From assembly GCA_913062745.1 (NCBI GenBank), contig CAJXXJ010000021.1:1-15094 (forward strand): a DNA stretch of 15,094 nucleotides. The letters are read 5' to 3'. The translations under genes and the position numbers were made by a program. The notes under the pieces were generated by a model. The model was not told where the DNA came from and ran no database searches. It saw nothing but the letters and a program-made list of their open reading frames with translations. The DNA is from an uncultured Phaeodactylibacter sp. (GTDB lineage: Bacteria; Bacteroidota; Bacteroidia; Chitinophagales; Saprospiraceae). Below, piece after piece: positions 6,821 through 12,811 of this stretch; position 1 is the first letter of the stretch, and each line of letters begins with the position of its first letter.

Positions 6821-7926
6821 GCATCCGGGTTGAGGGGTAAGAAAATGGTAAAGGTAGTGCCCTCTCCGGGATGGCTCTCCACCTCAATGCGGCCACTGTG
6901 GGTCTTGACGATGCCATGTACTACACTAAGCCCGAGCCCGGAGCCTTCGCCCGGAGCTTTGGTGGAAAAAAAAGGCTCGAAGATGCGGGGGCGTATTTCA
7001 TCAGAAATGCCGTGGCCGAAGTCCTGCACCCGCAGCATAAGCTCTTCGTCATCCTTTTGTTGCAGCAGTAAGTGGACCTCCTGCCCGGGCGAAGAAGCGT
7101 GCAAGGCATTGAGGAGTAGATTGAAGAGCACCTGCGTAAACTGTATAGGGTCAAGGCGGGCCTCAATTGGTTCTTCAGGCAGGCTGAGTTGAGGTGCAAT
7201 GCCCGCGTTTTCAAAAGTGACCCGTAGCAGCTGCAGGGCTTCTTCAATGAGTGGCCCGACGGAGGCCCACTGTTTCTGCTGTGGCATCTCGCAGGAGAAG
7301 AACATCAGCTTTTTGACGATCTCCCGCGCGTGCATGGCGGAATTGATGATTTTTTCTACGTCTTGTGCGAGCTGCCCGTCCAGTTCGCGGCCCTGTATGA
7401 GCTGTGCAAACCCCAGGATGTTGCCGAGGGGCGTATTCAGCTCGTGCGCGATGCCGGCGGTGATTTCTCCCAAAATTGCAAGCCGGTCTGCCTGCTCGAA
7501 CTTGCGGCGCAGCAGCGCTTCTCTGGCTTTCTGCTCATCGCGTTCTATGATGCCGCCAATTTCCTGCGCCAGCGTGCGGAGCAACAGGGCTTCTTCGTGC
7601 AGAAAGGGAGGGGGCGGGCCATTCAGATAGTTGTAGTGCATGGCTAACTCACCGCGTTCCCGCCCCCTTATTCGAATCGGGTGATCTTGTGTCTCATAGC
7701 GCCCGGCCAGCCCGCCCGACTGATACCGCTGATCATCAAGCCGAAGGGAAGCTACCGCGCAGTCCGGGTGCTGCCAGGCTTTGGGCAATGCTTCCACCAC
7801 TTCCTGCAGTTTTTCCGGCAAGGGAGCGGTGGAGGTAGCGGCTATGTTAGAAATCTCGTACAGGCAGCTGAGCTCCTTAATGCGCTCCTGCAGTGCGTGT
7901 ACGAGCTTGGCTTGATCGTTGGGCAT
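6817..7926 (-). CDS. Soluble sensor histidine kinase with N-terminal GAF-like domain
   Basis: The kinase core is complete. The H-box is AGIAHELNTPLGN with phosphoacceptor His161, the N-box is QVLFNLLLNALHAS (265-278), G1 is DFGHGI (302-307), the F-box is FEPFF (316-320), and G2 is GSGLGLS (328-334). Residues 1-130 begin with a coiled-coil-like IKELSCLYEIS and look like a GAF-type sensor domain, then a linker helix leads to the H-box. No transmembrane segment or signal peptide is visible, so the 369-residue protein is cytoplasmic. It may sense a small ligand or take its signal from the membrane protein encoded 4 bp upstream. It should phosphorylate Asp54 of the response regulator whose gene overlaps its stop codon. 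The ligand cannot be told from the sequence. Confidence 0.94.
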   Translation of the reverse strand: MPNDQAKLVHALQERIKELSCLYEISNIAATSTAPLPEKLQEVVEALPKAWQHPDCAVASLRLDDQRYQSGGLAGRYETQDHPIRIRGRERGELAMHYNYLNGPPPPFLHEEALLLRTLAQEIGGIIERDEQKAREALLRRKFEQADRLAILGEITAGIAHELNTPLGNILGFAQLIQGRELDGQLAQDVEKIINSAMHAREIVKKLMFFSCEMPQQKQWASVGPLIEEALQLLRVTFENAGIAPQLSLPEEPIEARLDPIQFTQVLFNLLLNALHASSPGQEVHLLLQQKDDEELMLRVQDFGHGISDEIRPRIFEPFFSTKAPGEGSGLGLSVVHGIVKTHSGRIEVESHPGEGTTFTIFLPLNPDA

Positions 7927-7930
7927 ACGC

Positions 7931-8545
7931 TTAGTTGAAGTTGAGGGGCGATAGCGGCGGCCAGTGCTCCAGCTGCTGTTCTACCGCTTTCTGCCTCCAA
8001 CGTTTCCGCATTTGCCCTAGTTTCACAAAGGCCACTATTTTAAAGGCGCCCAACATAATCAATGCCAGTGAAAAATCATACGCCAGCGGAAGCCAGGCCC
8101 ACCAGGCATTGGAGGCCAGCAGGAGCCCCGCTGCAACGGAAAGCCCACCTGCTGCCCCTACCCAGTAGCAATTCGTCCAGCGCTGCTGCAGGTAGGCCTG
8201 CCGCTTCAGCATAAAGTAGCCGGAAGCAAGCAACCAAAAGCAAATGAGCGCCAGGGTATAGTGCCAGTTTTGTGTATGCAGTACGAATGCTGTGAGCCCG
8301 ATCATCAGGTCGGTCCGGCCCCGCTGTTGGGACAAGGCCCGCCAGGTGCTGCCCCGGCGGAAAAACCACGCGCTGTACACTAAGGTCGATATGCCGCCCA
8401 GAGACAACAGTATGCCCAGGGGCATGAGCATGGTGAACAGGCTTTCGCCAAAATAACAGAAGGATACCCCTCCGAATCCAATCATGCTCACGCCTTCAAG
8501 CAGTAATGCTTCCTTGCTGTCTGCCAATTTTTTTCCTTCTGCCAT
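7931..8545 (-). CDS. Multi-pass inner-membrane protein, first gene of the two-component operon (HdeD/DUF308-like?)
   Basis: The 204 residues hold about six hydrophobic segments, among them SLFTMLMPLGILLSLGG, HYTLALICFWLLASGYF, VGAAGGLSVAAGLLLA and FSLALIMLGAFKIVAFV. Short basic loops lie between them, and the C-terminal tail is basic. Paired helices joined by RR-containing loops and GI/GAF endings faintly recall HdeD/DUF308 proteins, but no diagnostic motif is present. I chose ATG 8545 (MAEGKKLADS). The open frame runs on to an ATG at 8632, but that longer start would lie upstream of the sigma-54 promoter at 8610-8625, and the added residues look non-native. The stop is 4 bp before the kinase start. 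The position suggests a sensor or accessory protein for the soluble kinase, or the system's effector; both are inference. Confidence 0.8.
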   Translation of the reverse strand: MAEGKKLADSKEALLLEGVSMIGFGGVSFCYFGESLFTMLMPLGILLSLGGISTLVYSAWFFRRGSTWRALSQQRGRTDLMIGLTAFVLHTQNWHYTLALICFWLLASGYFMLKRQAYLQQRWTNCYWVGAAGGLSVAAGLLLASNAWWAWLPLAYDFSLALIMLGAFKIVAFVKLGQMRKRWRQKAVEQQLEHWPPLSPLNFN

Positions 8546-8609
8546 AACCGTAATTTGAGTCAATCTGTAATAAAAGCCGGGTGTATCTCCTACGGTGCGC
8601 TTATCGCTA

Positions 8610-8625
8610 TGCAAGGGGTATGCCA
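8610..8625 (-). promoter_or_regulatory. Sigma-54 (RpoN) promoter of the membrane protein-kinase-regulator operon
   Basis: Read on the minus strand the sequence is TTGGCATACCCCTTGCA (the leading T is at 8626). It fits the sigma-54 consensus YTGGCAYRNNNNTTGCW at every specified base. The invariant GG (-25/-24) and GC (-13/-12) are exactly 10 bp apart. Transcription would start near 8599, giving a leader of about 54 nt to ATG 8545. The operon encodes a sigma-54 activator with an intact GAFTGA loop, which makes the match more than chance. Confidence 0.8.
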
Positions 8626-8632
8626 AAATCAA

Positions 8633-8644
8633 TAATCCGGATTA
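8633..8644. promoter_or_regulatory. 12-bp perfect palindrome next to the sigma-54 promoter
   Basis: TAATCCGGATTA is a perfect palindrome centred about 40 bp upstream of the predicted sigma-54 start site, right beside the -24 element. It could be a site for a regulator that blocks or aids polymerase. It is too close to the promoter for a typical enhancer site. No known family operator is recognised. Confidence 0.4.
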
Positions 8645-8693
8645 AATAACTGAAAATCAGTTTTTTATAAAAATGCGAAGTCAAAGCCAACGC

Positions 8694-8728
8694 GGGGCGT
8701 TTTTACCCGGCCGGGGTGTTTTTACCCG
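8694..8728. promoter_or_regulatory. Tandem 16-bp repeats, candidate enhancer sites for the NtrC-type regulator
   Basis: GGGGCGTTTTTACCCG (8694-8709) and GGGGTGTTTTTACCCG (8713-8728) differ at one base and repeat every 19 bp. Each has rough dyad symmetry (GGG ... CCC around T5). Their centres lie about 103 and 122 bp upstream of the predicted sigma-54 start site, within the usual range for NtrC-family enhancer sites. They could instead serve the divergent repressor gene, whose promoter starts 41 bp away. Confidence 0.55.
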
Positions 8729-8768
8729 CTTAATGCATGCTTGTTGGAGTGGTTTTCCGTTGCTAACT

Positions 8769-8800
8769 ATTGATTTTACGACAAGTGTCGTATATATTTG
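8769..8800 (+). promoter_or_regulatory. Bacteroidota-type promoter of the BlaI-like repressor gene
   Basis: TATATTTG (8793-8800) is an exact TAnnTTTG -7 element. ATTG (8769-8772) lies 20 bp upstream, a three-of-four match to the TTTG -33 element. The start site would be near 8805, about 15 nt before ATG 8820. The first operator fills the spacer and the second covers the predicted start site, so a bound repressor would block polymerase. Confidence 0.7.
8777..8792. promoter_or_regulatory. BlaI/MecI-type operator 1
   Basis: TACGACAAGTGTCGTA is a palindrome with perfect 7-bp arms and a 2-bp centre. It matches the TACnACAnnTGTnGTA form bound by BlaI/MecI repressors. It fills the spacer between the -33 and -7 elements of the repressor's own promoter. 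Confidence 0.85.
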
Positions 8801-8816
8801 TACGACAAAAGTCGTA
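8801..8816. promoter_or_regulatory. BlaI/MecI-type operator 2
   Basis: TACGACAAAAGTCGTA has perfect 6-bp arms and a 4-bp centre. Its centre is 24 bp from that of operator 1, and it ends 3 bp before the repressor ATG. Paired operators of this kind are known for BlaI/MecI systems. The innermost bases depart from the perfect dyad of operator 1, so binding may be weaker. Confidence 0.8.
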
Positions 8817-8819
8817 GAA

Positions 8820-9203
8820 ATGGAATGCTTCCCGTCAGATACAGAGCTGGACATTTTAAGAGTACTATGGGACAGGCAGCCCCGTACGGTAAGAGAAGTG
8901 CACGAAGCGCTTTCTGCAACTAAGGACGTAGGCTACACCACTACGCTCAAGCAGATGCAACGCATGCTGGATAAGGAGATGCTGCAGCGGCAGGAAAATG
9001 GCCGGGCGCATGTGTACAGCACCCCCCTGCAGGCACCCAAAGTGCAGCGCTCTTTACTTAGCCGGCTTATGGACAAAGCCTTTGGTGGCTCTGCTATAGA
9101 CCTGGTAGTACAGGCGCTCGGGCATGGCAATCCTACGGAGGAAGAGCTGGAACAGTTGGAACAGCTCATTGCTGAAAAGAAAAAACAACATAATGATGAT
9201 TGA
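8820..9203 (+). CDS. BlaI/MecI/CopY-family transcriptional repressor
   Basis: The 127-residue product has the family's winged-helix N-terminus (TELDILRVLWDRQPRTVREVHEAL, then YTTTLKQMQRMLDKEMLQR and the wing ENGRAHVYST). The dimerisation/cleavage region with KAFGGSAIDLVVQAL follows. I chose ATG 8820: the open frame extends 49 codons upstream, but those run through both operators and the promoter. The protein should bind the two TACGAC/GTCGTA palindromes before its own start and repress itself. In classical systems a membrane zinc protease (BlaR1/MecR1) leads to repressor cleavage on signal. Here the partner gene overlaps the repressor's 3' end by 11 bp but is broken, so release from repression by the usual route seems lost. 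Other target genes may exist elsewhere. No beta-lactamase gene is in the window. Confidence 0.93.
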   Translation: MECFPSDTELDILRVLWDRQPRTVREVHEALSATKDVGYTTTLKQMQRMLDKEMLQRQENGRAHVYSTPLQAPKVQRSLLSRLMDKAFGGSAIDLVVQALGHGNPTEEELEQLEQLIAEKKKQHNDD

Positions 9204-9762
9204 TTTGCAAATCAGCGAGCAGCTGCTGGGCGCACTGGGCCACGCGCTTGTGCATAGCCTTTGGCAATTTACGTTGTTGGCCTTTCTGGGGGCAAGCGTT
9301 AAGCGTTTTCGAATTGGGCTCAACAAGTCCTCAAAATACCTGGTGAGCTTTGCTTTGTTGCTGGTTTGCGGGCTATGTTTTGGTGCGACGTTCAGCCACT
9401 ATTACCATGCCGCTATTGATTCGGAAATCATCGCGGCTGAGCGCCCTGACATACAATTGCAGCCACAGCCGAAAAGCGAGGATAACCGGGCAGGCCAGCA
9501 GGTGGCGGCTCTGCATAGCTTCCAACAACGGTGGTCCGACTATCTGCCGTCCGTAGTCCAGCTATGGATGCTAGGAGTGCTGATCCTCACCCTTAAGCAA
9601 GTTGCTGAGTACAGCTTTTTGAGGCACCTCCGCCACTATGGGGTTCAGGCTCCGTCAGAAAACCGCATGGCAAGCTTTGATGCTTTACAGCAAAATTTGG
9701 CCAGCCCTGTGCGGTATCGGAGTTTACCATGGTCCTGGTTATGCCAAAGCAAGACCCTGTAG
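9193..9762 (+). pseudogene. Truncated BlaR1/MecR1-like (M56 family) sensor: N-terminal membrane part only
   Basis: The frame starts at ATG 9193 (or 9196), overlapping the repressor's end as in blaI-blaR pairs. It encodes 189 residues: hydrophobic segments LGHALVHSLWQFTLLAFLG (HSLWQ is typical of the M56 N-terminus), YLVSFALLLVCGLCFGATF and VVQLWMLGVLILTL. It then breaks off in non-family sequence (RYRSLPWSWLCQSKTL). The zinc-protease HExxH motif, expected after the third or fourth segment, is missing, as is everything beyond it. The tail that should end such a protein appears directly downstream in another frame (9681-9920). I therefore read this as a gene with an internal deletion of several hundred codons or more plus a frame change. 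A short membrane-only protein could still be made. Confidence 0.8.
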
Positions 9763-9920
9763 AGGTAATCGTCGAGGGCGCTGCTTTTTCAGAAACGGCT
9801 AAGCGGCTCATGTCCAGAGCCACCCCGGATGCCGTAGTCTACTTTGACGACGTCAAATGCCTTTGCCCCGGCGATGATGCGCCGCGCAAGGTCAATAGTA
9901 TGGTTTTCAAGCTGGAGTAG
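9681..9920 (+). pseudogene. Frame-shifted C-terminal remnant of the BlaR1-like gene: GldM-C-like domain
   Basis: In a frame different from the BlaR-like part, an open stretch from about 9681 to the TAG at 9918-9920 encodes CAVSEFTMVLVMPKQDP, then YFDDVKCLCPGDDAPRK and a VNSMVFKLE end. The C-x-V-x-x-F ... DPV ... YFDDVK ... CPGD ... NSMVF pattern matches the C-terminal domain of the gliding/T9SS protein GldM, which I recall also as the tail of some Bacteroidota M56-family proteins. The first ATG in frame is 9729, inside the domain, so this is not a complete gene. It overlaps the truncated BlaR frame, and the deletion joint lies near 9690-9710. It could instead be the relic of a separate gene. 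Confidence 0.65.
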
Positions 9921-9929
9921 CTTTATCCT

Positions 9930-10730
9930 TTAATCATACAGCGCCGACACCCAAATCGTAATGCTCTGCTCCGGCCAGTTAAAGACTACCGGCAGCGCGT
10001 CCGGAGTGATACCGGGCTGTATGATGCCCCGTTGCGTAAAACCCCTCAGCAGGCGCAGCTCCATCTCCCAGGGATAAGCCCCTCCGTGGTGGCCAAAATA
10101 ATCAATACAGACCTCCTGTATGCGCTCCCAGCTGAACCAGTTGTCGTAGCCGAATTGGTAAAACCAGAGCGCCAGGGCATAGCCGGCCTCAGGCGTGCTG
10201 TTGAAGTAGCGGTCGATGTAGGCGGCCTGTAAATCCTGCAGCATGCGGTTGCAGTCTTTTTCGGCTACTTCCCGCTCGCCGCAAAGTTCGCCTATCCGCC
10301 CGCTGATCCATTCACGGAAGGCTGCGTCATCTTGCGCCAGCTCGTTGAAGGCCTGCAGGTCTTCAATTTCGTAGCGGAAGAACTCCAGGGGCCAGTTTTC
10401 TTCGTAGATGACGTTATCGTCGTACATACGGTCGCGGAAAGCTTGGGCGGCGGGGGTGCCGAAGGTGTAAATCAGGTCATCCAGCGTACCATTGCCCACG
10501 CCCGGGATGCTGTCGAGCTGTTCAAATTCGGTAAAGCGCCCGAATGGCTTGAGCGTTTTGCGGGTCTGCAGGATGCGGTGGGCCAGCCGGCGGCCTACAG
10601 TACGGCCGGGGCCATCGGAAGGGTCATCTTTGATGGTCCCGTCAGTAATGTCGTTCACGGTTTTCGCGCGGTTGAAAAAGGCGAGGATGCGATTGGCTAC
10701 CCACTTGGGCATTTCGGCGGTGCCGGACAT
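9930..10730 (-). CDS. Uncharacterised protein with a ComEA-like helix-hairpin-helix region
   Basis: The 266-residue product has no signal peptide or membrane segment. Residues 12-100 resemble a degenerate pair of helix-hairpin-helix motifs: ILAFFNRAKTVNDI, an insert with GPGRTVGRRLAHRILQTR, then FGRFTEFEQLDSIPGVG followed by TLDDLIYTF. Such motifs bind nucleic acid backbones in ComEA-type proteins but also serve as structural elements. The rest is acidic and aromatic, with probable helices (FRYEIEDLQAFNELAQDD, LQAAYIDRYFNST, YALALWFYQFGYDNWFSW), and ends in WPEQSITIWVSALYD. I recognise no family for that part. The start at ATG 10730 is the longest; ATG 10712 (MPKWVANRIL) is possible. It stands alone, with its stop 9 bp from the end of the BlaR remnant. 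Confidence 0.75.
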   Translation of the reverse strand: MSGTAEMPKWVANRILAFFNRAKTVNDITDGTIKDDPSDGPGRTVGRRLAHRILQTRKTLKPFGRFTEFEQLDSIPGVGNGTLDDLIYTFGTPAAQAFRDRMYDDNVIYEENWPLEFFRYEIEDLQAFNELAQDDAAFREWISGRIGELCGEREVAEKDCNRMLQDLQAAYIDRYFNSTPEAGYALALWFYQFGYDNWFSWERIQEVCIDYFGHHGGAYPWEMELRLLRGFTQRGIIQPGITPDALPVVFNWPEQSITIWVSALYD

Positions 10731-11034
10731 AGCGTTTGGTGTTTATTTCGCAATGAAATTAAGCATTTGAATATTACCCGGGCAGCCTGACGTATTATGT
10801 AATTGTTAAGGTTGCGCATCTTTTGCGGTTATACATTCTTCCTTAAACTGCCTGTGCCTACCGGATGAAGTCAGCCATAGTGGCGTTGACAGCTTGCCAA
10901 AGGCAGGTTTTATTCTGAGGATAAAAAAATAGCCCGCAGCGTTAACCTTTATCAGCCTGTTGCGTCTAAGTCCTAAATCAGGGGTGCCAATCAAACGCAA
11001 GCCCCTGTAAAATGCTCAGAAAAATCACAAGCTG
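10731..11034. other. Divergent intergenic region between the HhH gene and the T9SS cargo gene
   Basis: No gene was found in these 304 bp, which must hold the promoters for both flanking genes. Visible structure: TTTTAT (10908-10913) pairing with ATAAAA (10921-10926), and CAGGGG (10979-10984) pairing with CCCCTG (11002-11007) around a 17-nt loop in the plus-strand leader. No convincing TTTG/TAnnTTTG or sigma-54 promoter was found on either strand. Confidence 0.5.
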
Positions 11035-12771
11035 ATGAAATGCCTATGTACCCTGCTCAGCCTCTGCTTTGGTGTGAGCCTCTTTGCGCAGACTACCTTC
11101 TGCCCTGCTGACCCGCCCGGCAACCCCTGGCTGGCAGACTCGCCTTACCCTATTTACCACCGCAACAGCTACGCGCAGGCTTCCACCTGCCTGCCGGGCC
11201 CGCAGCCCGGGGACAGCCTGAGGGTCAAAGTGCGCCGGCAAATTAAAGGCGGCACCTCTCCCTGGACCTACCTGTCGGACACCTATCCGGGTGGAGAACG
11301 GGTGCTGTTGCAGTCCAATGCCACTCACGTCTTCAAGTTTTTGGATACTGAAGATGGCATCATTGCAGTGGATAGCTTGCGGATCGATTTTGAACCCATT
11401 ACCTCCTTTGGCTGGAACTTCATGCTCTCGCGCAACAAGGTATGGTTCACCTATGACCCCGACTACGACCCGGAGCAGAATGATTACACCCGTTTGTTTA
11501 AGCTAACCGATGCGGATACCACCAACCCTTATTCGGAAATCATCGTACTGGATACCTTCAACTTCGGCGACTATGATATCAACGAAGTGAATGGGTACAA
11601 TCTCAATTACAACGGGCAGATCGTATTCAACAGCCGGGCAAATGATGCATTAGGATACGCTGTAACCGGCATCATCGACCAGGATTTCAATCTGCTGGAT
11701 ACACTGCAGTATGCTACCTTCCCGGGGGAAATCGTGCACCACAACAGCTTCCCCGTACAGGAAGACAACGCCTACTACATCGTCACCACCCACCGCATGA
11801 TCAAATTTGCCTGGGATGGTGCGAATCTGTCCATGGACTGGTCGGCCAGCTATGATTTCGTAGCTGACGGCCCCACCGGCATCTACGCCGAAGGCAGCGG
11901 CACCACTCCCACCCTGATGGGCTGGGGGGAAGGCAACGATCAGCTTGTAATTGTGGCCGACGGGCACGACCGGAATAACCTGGTCGCCTTCTGGCGGGAG
12001 CTGCCCGAGGGCTGGGAAGGCGTACCGGGAATGGATATCCATTTCGCCGATTCTATTCAGTTACCTTACGCTAAGGCATTTAGCAATACTTTTCAGTCTA
12101 TCGAAAACTCGCCTACCGTGCACGGCTACGAAATTGCTATTGCGCAGTTCAATGGCTTCCTGGGCTATGACTGCGACAATCTGAAGGGGGTGCAAAAGCT
12201 CCGCTGGGATACGGAGGACAACCAGTTTGTACTGGAATGGGCAACGGATGCTATCAACATGAACGGTGTGCTCTCCTACTCCTCCGGCTCCAATCTGCTG
12301 TATGGCTCCGGCAAGGAAGAAGACTGCATGTACTATTATTATGCCCTGGATTGGGAGAGCGGCGAGTTGGTGATGCGAAAACAACTCGGGCCGGAAGGCG
12401 GCTTTACCGACGACCCTTACTACGATGGTGGCAATAACCACATCATCGACGAAGCCGGGAATATTTATTTTTCCGGCGGTGCCTCCCTGGTAAAACTGGA
12501 GCAGGTGCCGGTCGCAAGCGCAGTGGAAAACACAGCTGCTGCGGCAGCGCCTTTTCGGGTCTACCCCAATCCGGCTCAGCGCAGCCTGACCATTGAACAT
12601 CCGGACCTGCCCCGCGCTACTGTAGAGCTTTTCCGGCTTACCGGCGAACGCGTGACGGGCTGGCAACTGCACGATAATCAGATGGATGTTTCTGCGCTGC
12701 CGGCCGGGCTCTACCTGCTTTCTGTCCGGACGGAGGCTTCAGTCCGGACGCAGAAAGTCTTGCTGCACTAA
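11035..12771 (+). CDS. Secreted beta-propeller-like protein with T9SS type A sorting domain
   Basis: A signal peptide (CTLLSLCFGVSLFAQ, cleavage near residue 18) starts the 578-residue protein. Residues about 25-490 form a repeat-rich beta protein with propeller-like blades (GYNLNYNGQIVFNSR, QLVIVADGHDRN, GVLSYSSGSNLLYGSG, IIDEAGNIYFSGGASLVKLEQ). The HRNSYAQASTCLPGP segment near residue 42 appears to be a family signature, though I cannot name the family. After an Ala-rich linker, residues 509-578 are a Por/type IX sorting domain: VYPNPA, then VELFRLTGERV and VSALPAGLYLLSV, ending in TQKVLLH. The product should cross the inner membrane by Sec and the outer membrane by the T9SS, ending anchored on the surface or released. 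No catalytic motif is evident. It is a single gene, convergent with the reductase gene 21 bp away. Confidence 0.88.
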   Translation: MKCLCTLLSLCFGVSLFAQTTFCPADPPGNPWLADSPYPIYHRNSYAQASTCLPGPQPGDSLRVKVRRQIKGGTSPWTYLSDTYPGGERVLLQSNATHVFKFLDTEDGIIAVDSLRIDFEPITSFGWNFMLSRNKVWFTYDPDYDPEQNDYTRLFKLTDADTTNPYSEIIVLDTFNFGDYDINEVNGYNLNYNGQIVFNSRANDALGYAVTGIIDQDFNLLDTLQYATFPGEIVHHNSFPVQEDNAYYIVTTHRMIKFAWDGANLSMDWSASYDFVADGPTGIYAEGSGTTPTLMGWGEGNDQLVIVADGHDRNNLVAFWRELPEGWEGVPGMDIHFADSIQLPYAKAFSNTFQSIENSPTVHGYEIAIAQFNGFLGYDCDNLKGVQKLRWDTEDNQFVLEWATDAINMNGVLSYSSGSNLLYGSGKEEDCMYYYYALDWESGELVMRKQLGPEGGFTDDPYYDGGNNHIIDEAGNIYFSGGASLVKLEQVPVASAVENTAAAAAPFRVYPNPAQRSLTIEHPDLPRATVELFRLTGERVTGWQLHDNQMDVSALPAGLYLLSVRTEASVRTQKVLLH

Positions 12772-12786
12772 AGTAATTTCTGCGCA

Positions 12787-12811
12787 GGGAGCCTACTGCT
12801 CTGCAGCTCCC
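12787..12811. terminator. Weak hairpin at the convergent gene ends
   Basis: GGGAGC (12787-12792) pairs with GCTCCC (12806-12811) around a 13-nt loop. It straddles the stop of the minus-strand reductase, 16 bp after the stop of the plus-strand T9SS cargo gene. No good T-run follows at once on either strand, so any terminator function would be weak. It is the only candidate in this 21-bp convergent gap. Confidence 0.3.

Noticed and set aside
8546..8632. N-terminal extension of the membrane protein from ATG 8632
   Set aside because: The sigma-54 promoter and its predicted start site lie inside this extension, and its residues (MILAYPLHSDKR...) lack membrane character or any sign of conservation.
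8648..8668. AACTGA/TCAGTT hairpin followed by T6, resembling a terminator
   Set aside because: The stem is only 6 weak base pairs, and no plus-strand gene ends upstream of it; it lies in a divergent promoter region.
8673..8819. 49-codon N-terminal extension of the BlaI-like repressor
   Set aside because: It covers the promoter and both operators; family members begin close to the winged helix, which fits ATG 8820.
10806..11000. Minus-strand open frame (64 codons) in the divergent intergenic region
   Set aside because: Short, without domain or conserved features, and occupying the region that must hold the promoters of both neighbours.
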